Below are positions 1-5,846 of a stretch of DNA of 9,255 nt, piece by piece; the first letter of the stretch is position 1; every line of letters starts with the position of its first letter. Source of the stretch: Candidatus Kapaibacterium sp. (GTDB taxonomy: Bacteria > Bacteroidota > Ignavibacteria > Kapaibacteriales > UBA961); NCBI GenBank assembly GCA_023259575.1, contig JALRHN010000084.1:1-9255 (forward strand). The letters are read 5' to 3'. Below the pieces are notes generated by a model. The model saw only the letters and a list, made by a program, of their open reading frames with translations, did not search any database and had not been told where the DNA came from. Position numbers and translations under genes: made by a program.

Positions 1-1242
1 ATGAAGAATGCATTCGACTTTGGTTTTGACTATTCAATCCAACAATCTGGTGGTATGATGAGATATGACACCGCATTTGCAATTGCACCAAGTGGAGCGA
101 ATACAAATGTAACATTCCCATCTCAGGACTTATTCCCATTTGCTGGGTCAGATCAAAAATTTGATACTATCCTAACGGCTTATCCTTCTTCTACAAATCC
201 AGTTGGTGGTGTTGTAAATTCTCAAGGATTCTTAGCTGGTTCTATTTATAATAATGGCCCTGGAGACTATACTTTAGAATTCCTTCCAGGTGGAGATACA
301 ACAATCACTGCATTAGTTGGAACAGCTCAAACTCCAAAAACATTTACAACTAAATATTTAAATGTAAGAGTTATAAATAATTATAATTATAAGCGCCCAG
401 CAGATTTAAATTCTAGTGATTCTACCACAGTAATCAACAATAATTATCTTACTCACTTTACAGATACCAGCGCAGTAAGGACTGCTATGCCTGTATCCAA
501 AAAAGTACCAATAGGACAATTCAATATTGCTACAGCAGGTTTTGTGAATGGTCGTGGTACTGCAAATACAGTAACTTCACGTCGTGATCAATCTTCTGGA
601 TTGGTAAGCCAAGGTAAATACCTATTATCAGCTAATAATGGAACTGATTATATCGATTTTGTTCATGTTATTAATGTTGATGGTAATTTCTTTGGTTTAG
701 ACTATGTGAACAAAGGTTATGGCGCTGATACAAGAGCAAGACTTTGGGACACAATTCCAAACATTCCTTCTAAAGACTTTGCAGCTGGTGATAAAGTAGT
801 ATTACGTACATTTGGTGGTGCGGCTGGTTTCCCTATGCCAGGTGCTAAAATCAGAGCTAAAGTAATACCATCAGTACCATCTACAGAATTATATACAGAT
901 CAAATGCTAGAAGATGTAAAGATAGTACCAAATCCATACTATGTTAGCCATCAAGCACAAAGATCACCTTATGATGCAAAACTGTATTTTACACGTTTAC
1001 CAAAAGATTGTAAAATCACAATATTTACTCCTTCTGGTGAAATAGTAAGAACATTAACTCATAGCCAGCTAACACCTGAAAATAATGACCGTTATGGTAT
1101 GGATGTGTGGGATCTCCTCACAAGTAATCGCCAACGTGTTGGAAGTTCAGTGTATATCGCGCAAGTAGAAACACCAAATGGTGCAAAAGCATTTATAAAA
1201 TTTGCCGTAGTTGTCGGCGGATTCCGCGTTATTCCTGAATAA
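1..1242 (+). CDS. Secreted/surface protein with type IX-like C-terminal sorting domain (5' truncated by window)
   Basis: This is the C-terminal 413 residues of a probably much larger exported protein. The reading frame is open from base 1, and the ATG there is probably internal: no signal peptide follows it (MKNAFDFGFDYS), which an exported protein would need. The last ~110 residues are the informative part. They start at residues 307-314 (KIVPNPYY), the usual opening of type IX-type or FlgD-like C-terminal domains, continue with CKITIFTPSGEIVRTL and a WDL segment, and finish with SSVYIAQVETPNG...FIKFAVVV. Such domains direct cargo across the outer membrane by type IX secretion. The body (1-300) is rich in N, T, G and aromatic residues, consistent with beta structure, but I recognise no catalytic domain. 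The tail runs on past KFAVVV as GGFRVIPE, which is longer than usual. A PorV-family gene follows 101 bases downstream, supporting export by this route. The sorting domain call is fairly secure; the function of the body is unknown. Confidence 0.75.
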   Translation: MKNAFDFGFDYSIQQSGGMMRYDTAFAIAPSGANTNVTFPSQDLFPFAGSDQKFDTILTAYPSSTNPVGGVVNSQGFLAGSIYNNGPGDYTLEFLPGGDTTITALVGTAQTPKTFTTKYLNVRVINNYNYKRPADLNSSDSTTVINNNYLTHFTDTSAVRTAMPVSKKVPIGQFNIATAGFVNGRGTANTVTSRRDQSSGLVSQGKYLLSANNGTDYIDFVHVINVDGNFFGLDYVNKGYGADTRARLWDTIPNIPSKDFAAGDKVVLRTFGGAAGFPMPGAKIRAKVIPSVPSTELYTDQMLEDVKIVPNPYYVSHQAQRSPYDAKLYFTRLPKDCKITIFTPSGEIVRTLTHSQLTPENNDRYGMDVWDLLTSNRQRVGSSVYIAQVETPNGAKAFIKFAVVVGGFRVIPE

Positions 1243-1253
1243 TTAAATGTACA

Positions 1254-1294
1254 CCCAAAGGAATCGAAGAGTTATTTCTCTTCGATTCCAAGGG
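1254..1294 (+). other. Perfect 12-bp RNA hairpin in intergenic region, no U-tract
   Basis: GGAATCGAAGAG (1260-1271) and CTCTTCGATTCC (1278-1289) are exact inverse complements around a 6-base loop, TTATTT. CCC (1254-1256) and GGG (1292-1294) can add a lower stem across a small A-rich internal loop. It starts 11 bases after the stop codon of the upstream gene. No run of T follows, so it is not a canonical intrinsic terminator. It could be a transcript 3'-end stabiliser, a processing site or a weak terminator. The structure itself is certain from the sequence; the role is inference. Confidence 0.7.
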
Positions 1295-1330
1295 AACAAC
1301 AATCAAACAATCCAATAACGAAGATTTTAA

Positions 1331-1336
1331 AAGGAG
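1331..1336 (+). promoter_or_regulatory. Strong Shine-Dalgarno site of the PorV-family gene
   Basis: AAGGAG lies 7 bases before the ATG at 1344 and fixes that start. A strong Shine-Dalgarno is notable because classical Bacteroidetes often do without one. Confidence 0.8.
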
Positions 1337-1343
1337 AATATCC

Positions 1344-2411
1344 ATGAAAATAATTAGACAAATTTTAGCACTTGCTTTGATTACATGTTCTTTGCCAATA
1401 ATGATGATAGCGGAAGACAATGTGTCGGGCTCATCAGGTGGTGATTTTCGCAAGGTTGGTGCGGCTGGTGCACAATTCCTCAAGATTGGAGTTGGTGCCC
1501 GCGCTACAGCATTAGCAGGAGCTTATGGCTCTTTGACTAATGATGTGACAGCAATGTATTGGAATCCTGCAGGGATATCTGATATTAGTGGTATGGCTGC
1601 TAATATATCATATACTCAATGGTTTGCAGGATTTTCACATAATTTCGCAGGTTTGGTTTTACCTTTAGGTGAATCATACCGTTTTGGTGTAAGTCTTACA
1701 TCTTTTTCTAGTGGAAATATTCCAATTACAACCCTAGAAAAATCCAATGGAACCGGTGCATCGTATTCAATTTCAGATTTTGCATTCGGAGCAACATTCG
1801 GAGGCTATATTACCAATGAATTCGCATTTGGAGCATCTTTAAAGTATATTCAAAATTCTTTCGCATCCTTAGCATCAAGCGGAATGGCTTTTGATATAGG
1901 TACTTTATACAAAACAGATTATAAAGATACCCGTTTATCTTTTTCAATTTCTAATTTAGGTGGACAGCAAAATTATACTGGAGCTGATCTAACTAGACAA
2001 GGTAAAATTGTTAGTGAATTGTCTTCAAGTCCTTTAGAACAACAATTATTAACAAATCCTTATAATTTACCATTGATTTTCCGTGCTGGTTTATCTACAG
2101 ATATTACAGCATTTATTGATGGTGTAGATAAATTAGATGCAGATGCAGAACACCGTATTGTAGGTGCATTACAATTTGAAACATTGTCTGACACTCCAGA
2201 AATGTTATCCTTTGGTGCAGAATACACATGGAAGAACTTGCTTTCTTTGCGTGCTGGCTACAGATATGGCCATGATTCATTTAATTTTGCTGGTGGCTTA
2301 GGAATCAAATATGTTGGCGGTGGTTTTGATGGTCAAATTGACTATTCCGCAAACCCAGCTACAAATATTGGATTAGTTCATCGTATCAGCGTTGGCGTAA
2401 AAATGGATTAA
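1344..2411 (+). CDS. PorV/PorQ-family outer-membrane protein (type IX secretion)
   Basis: This 355-residue protein belongs to the PorV/PorQ family of FadL-like outer-membrane beta barrels. In known type IX systems PorV binds the C-terminal domain of cargo leaving the translocon and delivers it to the attachment complex; PorQ-like members have related roles. Residues 1-23 form a signal peptide (KIIRQ, a hydrophobic stretch, then a likely cut at MIA/ED). The family signature follows at 43-77: AQFLKIGVGARATALAGAY, then NDVTAMYWNPAGIS. The rest alternates polar and hydrophobic residues in barrel-like strands, with repeated segments such as FGVSLT, FAFGASLKYI, LSFGAEYTW and LSLRAGYRYG. The end is RISVGVKMD, without the terminal aromatic residue often seen in barrels. 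The start is supported by AAGGAG 7 bases upstream. The upstream neighbour ends in a type IX-like sorting domain, so the two may work as cargo and shuttle. The family call is firm; whether this is PorV itself or a paralogue cannot be decided here. Confidence 0.9.
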   Translation: MKIIRQILALALITCSLPIMMIAEDNVSGSSGGDFRKVGAAGAQFLKIGVGARATALAGAYGSLTNDVTAMYWNPAGISDISGMAANISYTQWFAGFSHNFAGLVLPLGESYRFGVSLTSFSSGNIPITTLEKSNGTGASYSISDFAFGATFGGYITNEFAFGASLKYIQNSFASLASSGMAFDIGTLYKTDYKDTRLSFSISNLGGQQNYTGADLTRQGKIVSELSSSPLEQQLLTNPYNLPLIFRAGLSTDITAFIDGVDKLDADAEHRIVGALQFETLSDTPEMLSFGAEYTWKNLLSLRAGYRYGHDSFNFAGGLGIKYVGGGFDGQIDYSANPATNIGLVHRISVGVKMD

Positions 2412-2456
2412 TTCATGTGAATTGTATCTTTAGGCCATGATGAATTTTGTATATTT

Positions 2457-2488
2457 ATGCCGTTGGGTTTTCTCGACGGCATTTTTTT
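2457..2488 (+). terminator. Intrinsic terminator after the PorV-family gene
   Basis: ATGCCGTTGGG (2457-2467) pairs with CTCGACGGCAT (2472-2482) over a TTTT loop: an 11-bp stem with two G-U pairs and a strong 7-bp Watson-Crick base. It is followed directly by TTTTTT (2483-2488). This is a textbook Rho-independent terminator on the + strand, 45 bases after the stop of the PorV-family gene. It lies inside the longest possible reading frame of the next gene, which argues that this frame is over-extended at its 5' end. Confidence 0.88.
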
Positions 2489-2492
2489 ATGT

Positions 2493-2497
2493 AGGAG
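2493..2497 (+). promoter_or_regulatory. Shine-Dalgarno site that decides a TTG start
   Basis: AGGAG sits 5 bases before an in-frame TTG at 2503 and just after the terminator U-tract. The alternative ATGs at 2437 and 2440 have no comparable site and lie upstream of the terminator hairpin. This site therefore favours TTG 2503 as the true start of the GWxTD gene. Confidence 0.72.
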
Positions 2498-2502
2498 CAG
2501 TT

Positions 2503-3924
2503 TTGAAATATCTAATTTTTATAAGTCTGTACTTTATTACAAGCTATAGTTATTTCTTGGCAAACGATATTAATATGTCAATTGATATCGTCCAATATGC
2601 CTCAGCAGACTCCTTAACCGAGTGTAAAATTCACTATTCATTTGCTGATACAGCAATGAGATATATTACTAAAGTTGAAGGATATTCTGCTTCAATATTA
2701 TTTCAGTTGCAGTGTACCGATTTACGTGCAAATAAAAAGATTTCTAAAGAATGGATTGTAGATAATATTTCCCAAAAACCCATTGTGCTACATGAAAAAG
2801 ATATGATTGGTAGTACATCAATATTTTTATCTCCTGGGAATTATACATTTACTGTTCATGCAAAAGATCTGAACGATACAAATAGAATATTTATTTCTTC
2901 ACAAACAATCGGGGTTAAATCGTATAGTTCTAAAAATATTCAGATATCCGATCCATTATTTGCAATTGCAATAGAACCAATTCAGAATGATGCACCTTCA
3001 AAATGGTCATCTCAATTTACTAGAAATGGTTTGTCAATTATCCCTAATCCTACTCTCGAACTAATTGGATTAAATCCTAGCTTGCAAGTATATTCAGAGA
3101 TATATCATTGCTCATTGCAAGATTCTATTGATATTCATTATCAAATTCTAGATGCAGCAAAAAGAGAATTAGTAACAATACCATTAATCAGGACTACAAT
3201 CGCAACTTCACAAACAGAGCAAGTGATTATTCCTTTAGATGGTTTGGCAAGCGGTGTATATTATCTTAATATGAAAGTATTATCTCGAAAGCAAAAAGAT
3301 TCTGCATCTGTAGAAAAGAGATTCTATGTAATTAATCCAGAAATGCCTCCAGAAATTGCAGCTACTTTTTCTGAAGATGAATTATTCCAACAAAGTGAAT
3401 TTTCAACCTATAGTGAATATCGAATTAAAGAGGAATATGAAAAGGCAAAATGTCTTGCAAATTCATCAGAAATAGCATTGTTCGAATCATTAACTCTTCT
3501 AAATGCTCAACAAAAATTTATGTATAGATTTTGGAAAGAAAGAGATCCAAATACTGATACACCTATAAATGAACGTTTAGAAGAATTTAGAAAAAGTGTA
3601 GAATATGCGAATTCCTTTTTTTCATGCCCGCAATACTCAGAAGGATGGAAATCTGAAAGAGGTAGAGTAATGAGAAAATACGGTAAACCTACCCAAGTTG
3701 ATAGAAAATATATGGGCAATTCATCTAGGCCATATGAAATATGGTTCTATTCTGAAATTCAAGGTGGTGCAACATTTAATTTTGTTGATATGAAAGACAT
3801 CAATAATCATATTCTCGTTCATTCAACAGCAATTGGTGAACTAAGAAATGATAATTGGTATAATGAATTTGCTAATACAGATTCAAATAATGCAGCAGGA
3901 ACTAATACAGGTGTTCCAAGATAA
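2503..3924 (+). CDS. GWxTD-domain family exported protein (TTG start)
   Basis: The protein is 473 residues from TTG 2503. A longer 495-residue frame from ATG 2437 runs through a terminator and is less likely. From the TTG, residues 1-20 (MKYLIFISLYFITSYSYFLA) form a good signal peptide, so the protein should be exported; no lipobox cysteine is present. The N-terminal part (about 25-300) is beta-rich, as in other family members. The C-terminal GWxTD region has FWKERDPN (343-350), an NERLEEFRKSVEYANSFF helix, GWKSERGRVMRKYGKP from G381, and a YEIWFY segment; it ends with LVHSTAIGELRNDNWYNEF. The usual signature reads GWxTD followed by RGR; here T-D is replaced by S-E, conservative but divergent. 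The family occurs in Bacteroidota, Ignavibacteria and relatives, and its biochemical role is unknown. The stop codon abuts the ATG of the lipid A acyltransferase gene, suggesting coupled expression and an envelope role. Family call secure, function open. Confidence 0.85.
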   Translation: MKYLIFISLYFITSYSYFLANDINMSIDIVQYASADSLTECKIHYSFADTAMRYITKVEGYSASILFQLQCTDLRANKKISKEWIVDNISQKPIVLHEKDMIGSTSIFLSPGNYTFTVHAKDLNDTNRIFISSQTIGVKSYSSKNIQISDPLFAIAIEPIQNDAPSKWSSQFTRNGLSIIPNPTLELIGLNPSLQVYSEIYHCSLQDSIDIHYQILDAAKRELVTIPLIRTTIATSQTEQVIIPLDGLASGVYYLNMKVLSRKQKDSASVEKRFYVINPEMPPEIAATFSEDELFQQSEFSTYSEYRIKEEYEKAKCLANSSEIALFESLTLLNAQQKFMYRFWKERDPNTDTPINERLEEFRKSVEYANSFFSCPQYSEGWKSERGRVMRKYGKPTQVDRKYMGNSSRPYEIWFYSEIQGGATFNFVDMKDINNHILVHSTAIGELRNDNWYNEFANTDSNNAAGTNTGVPR

Positions 3925-4800
3925 ATGAAAAATATATTCATACTATTTCTCTTTAGATCTATTGGCATTTTTAGTGCAATGTTATCTTGTTCTCTCAGAA
4001 ATAAAGTAGGATCTTTTATTGGATATGTTCTTAGAATATTGAGTAAAAAAAGAGAGAGTATTACTTTTAACAATATAAAACATGCATTTCCATATAAAGA
4101 TAATCAAGAATATAGTCGTCTTACAGCACTGTCTTATCAAAATCTTGGCATTGTATTATTAGAAATAAGTGCAATGCCTTTTTTAAGTGATGTTAAGATA
4201 AAGTCAATGATGTCTTTTCCTAATATAGACATTGTCCATACTTTATTACAAAAAGGTAAAGGCATCATATTAATTTCAGCACATATTGGTAATTGGGAGC
4301 TACTTGCTTATGCTGCAGGATTAGTAATGCAACAGTCAGTATTGTTGGTTGCAAAAGAACAAAGAAATCCGCTTATACATAAAGCTATAACATCATTAAG
4401 ACAGCGTGCTGGAAATCGAACCGTCTCTATGGAAAAAGCTGCAAAACCTTTGATTAATAGCTTAAAAGAGAATAAACCAATAGCCTTATTAGTAGATCAA
4501 GCTGCAGACCCCAAAAAAGATGTTTTCTTGCCTTTTTTTGGAAGAAAAGCAGCCGTTTTTGAAGCTCCTGCATCGCTAAGCTTAAGATATGATGCGCCTT
4601 TAGTGCTCTGTATTCCGCATCGAGATAACTATGGACACTATACAGTAACAATGAAAGAAATTAAATCTGATGATTTGTCTTTTAGTAAAGAAAATGTATT
4701 TGAATTAACACAAAGACATCTGAAAGAATTAGAATATGCAATCGAACAAGCCCCTGAACAGTGGACTTGGCAACATAATAGGTGGAAATATGAGGCCTAA
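3925..4800 (+). CDS. Lipid A biosynthesis acyltransferase, LpxL/HtrB family
   Basis: This 291-residue protein matches the usual length (about 300) of LpxL/HtrB/LpxM acyltransferases, inner-membrane enzymes that move a fatty acyl chain from acyl-ACP onto lipid A. A hydrophobic N-terminal segment (MKNIFILFLFRSIGIFSAML) would anchor it. Family landmarks are NIKHAFPYK near residue 50, the catalytic H-x4-E motif HIGNWE (H120, E125), DQAADPKKDVFLPFFGRKA from D191, and the C-terminal signature PEQWTWQHNRWK. No key residue is missing. The ATG follows the previous TAA with no spacer (TAAATG) and I see no strong Shine-Dalgarno, so translation is probably coupled to the GWxTD gene. Its 3' end overlaps the heptosyltransferase gene by 11 bases. 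Which secondary acyl position and chain it handles cannot be read from sequence. A glycolipid acyltransferase of the same superfamily is the main alternative. Confidence 0.92.
   Translation: MKNIFILFLFRSIGIFSAMLSCSLRNKVGSFIGYVLRILSKKRESITFNNIKHAFPYKDNQEYSRLTALSYQNLGIVLLEISAMPFLSDVKIKSMMSFPNIDIVHTLLQKGKGIILISAHIGNWELLAYAAGLVMQQSVLLVAKEQRNPLIHKAITSLRQRAGNRTVSMEKAAKPLINSLKENKPIALLVDQAADPKKDVFLPFFGRKAAVFEAPASLSLRYDAPLVLCIPHRDNYGHYTVTMKEIKSDDLSFSKENVFELTQRHLKELEYAIEQAPEQWTWQHNRWKYEA
4780..4785 (+). promoter_or_regulatory. Shine-Dalgarno-like site for the GT9 gene, inside lpxL-like gene
   Basis: AGGTGG lies 4 bases before the ATG at 4790, within the last codons of the acyltransferase gene. It supports ATG 4790 over the longer in-frame start at 4736, which would add 18 poorly conserved-looking residues before the family's N-terminal strand. 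Confidence 0.5.
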
Positions 4801-5824
4801 TCCTGTTTTTGTTTTAATTCAAACTGGTTTTATAGGTGATATTGCATTAGGATTGTATTCTGCTTCTTTACTAAAAGAATCAATTCCATCGTGTATCATT
4901 GTTTTTGTAACAATTCCTATAGCAGAAGATTTAGTTATACATGCACAACACATAGACCATACAGTGATTTATGATAAAAGGGGAAAGCATAAAGGAATCA
5001 GGGGAATATTACAAATAGCTCATGAACTTATAAAATATACACCTGAAGCAATATTTTGCATCCATAGGTCTTTTAGAACAGCATTATTATCTGTTTTAAC
5101 TCAATGTACACATCGAATTGGTTTTACAAGTTCTCCAGGTTCATTCCTTTATTCTCAATCTGTAGAGTACAGAAAAAATTGTCATGAAATTGAAAGAAAT
5201 CAGGATCTCATTGAATCATATATTAAAGAAGTGAACTTAAAGAAGACAACTCCTATTATTACTCAAGATCATAATGTTACTGTAGATATTGATTCTGAGC
5301 ATGGAATAATTGTTATCGCACCAGGAAGCGCATGGAATACTAAAAGATGGCCTGAAATCCATATAAGCACTTTAATTAATTCACTTATAGAAAAAACAGA
5401 ATATTCAATTGTATTGATAGGCTCTAAGCAAGATAAAGATCTATGCGAATCTTCTATTCCATTTGAACATACAAGAATTCATAATGTTGCCGGTTTATTA
5501 TCACTAACTCAAACAGTTTCTCTATTATCAATATCCAAAGTATTGATTTCTAATGATAGTGCACCTGTTCATTTGGCATCTTTAGCACATTGTCCTACAA
5601 TAGCTTTATTTGGGCCTACTCATCCTGCATTTGGTTTTGGACCACTAGCATTAAACTCATTAATTATCCAAAAAGATCTTCCATGTAGGCCATGTTCTAT
5701 TCATGGCCAAAAAGAATGTCCATTGCAACATCATGCATGCATGCAGACAATACAACCTCAAGAAGTATATACAAAAGTCCTTGAAATAATATCAAATACC
5801 CAAAGCCACCCTAGAAATCCGTAG
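4790..5824 (+). CDS. GT9 family glycosyltransferase, WaaF-like LPS heptosyltransferase
   Basis: The product (344 residues from ATG 4790) is a glycosyltransferase family 9 enzyme with two Rossmann-like GT-B halves, of the type that moves heptose from an ADP-sugar onto the LPS inner core at the cytoplasmic face. The N-terminal strand FVLIQTGFIGDIALG carries the family's Asp (D17), equivalent to the proposed catalytic base of WaaC. PGSAWNTKRWPE (178-189) has the conserved Lys (K185) expected to contact the donor phosphates. NDSAPVHLASLA (255-266), followed by ALFGPTHPAFGFGP, is the donor-binding signature. Near the C-terminus four cysteines (C299, C302, C310, C317) form C-x2-C-x7-C-x6-C, similar to cysteine-rich tails of WaaF-like proteins. 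The start overlaps the acyltransferase gene by 11 bases, typical of an operon. A longer version from ATG 4736 is possible but less likely. The family is firm; the exact sugar is inferred, and ADP-heptose is not proven. Confidence 0.88.
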   Translation: MRPNPVFVLIQTGFIGDIALGLYSASLLKESIPSCIIVFVTIPIAEDLVIHAQHIDHTVIYDKRGKHKGIRGILQIAHELIKYTPEAIFCIHRSFRTALLSVLTQCTHRIGFTSSPGSFLYSQSVEYRKNCHEIERNQDLIESYIKEVNLKKTTPIITQDHNVTVDIDSEHGIIVIAPGSAWNTKRWPEIHISTLINSLIEKTEYSIVLIGSKQDKDLCESSIPFEHTRIHNVAGLLSLTQTVSLLSISKVLISNDSAPVHLASLAHCPTIALFGPTHPAFGFGPLALNSLIIQKDLPCRPCSIHGQKECPLQHHACMQTIQPQEVYTKVLEIISNTQSHPRNP

Positions 5825-5846
5825 TTTTGCATAAAGATATTCAGAC

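Noticed and set aside
1380..1392. Possible lipoprotein signal in the PorV-family protein (LITC)
   Set aside because: The residue before the cysteine is Thr, which does not fit a lipobox, and a normal cleavage site follows at MIA/ED.
1229..1483. Minus-strand open frame covering the cargo/PorV intergenic region
   Set aside because: It runs through the perfect hairpin and the signal peptide codons of the PorV-family gene and resembles no known protein; a chance frame.
3819..4073. Minus-strand open frame across the GWxTD/acyltransferase junction
   Set aside because: It is antisense to two well-supported genes and its hydrophobic look comes from reading the opposite strand of a membrane-anchor segment.
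4736..4789. Longer N-terminus of the GT9 enzyme from ATG 4736
   Set aside because: The family's first strand begins at PVFVLIQTGFIGD, just after ATG 4790, which has an AGGTGG site; the extra 18 residues look like an out-of-frame reading of the acyltransferase C-terminal motif.
5726..5745. Tandem ATGC repeats near the GT9 C-terminus
   Set aside because: They are explained by the codons for His-Ala-Cys-Met-Gln and are too short to be a repeat element.
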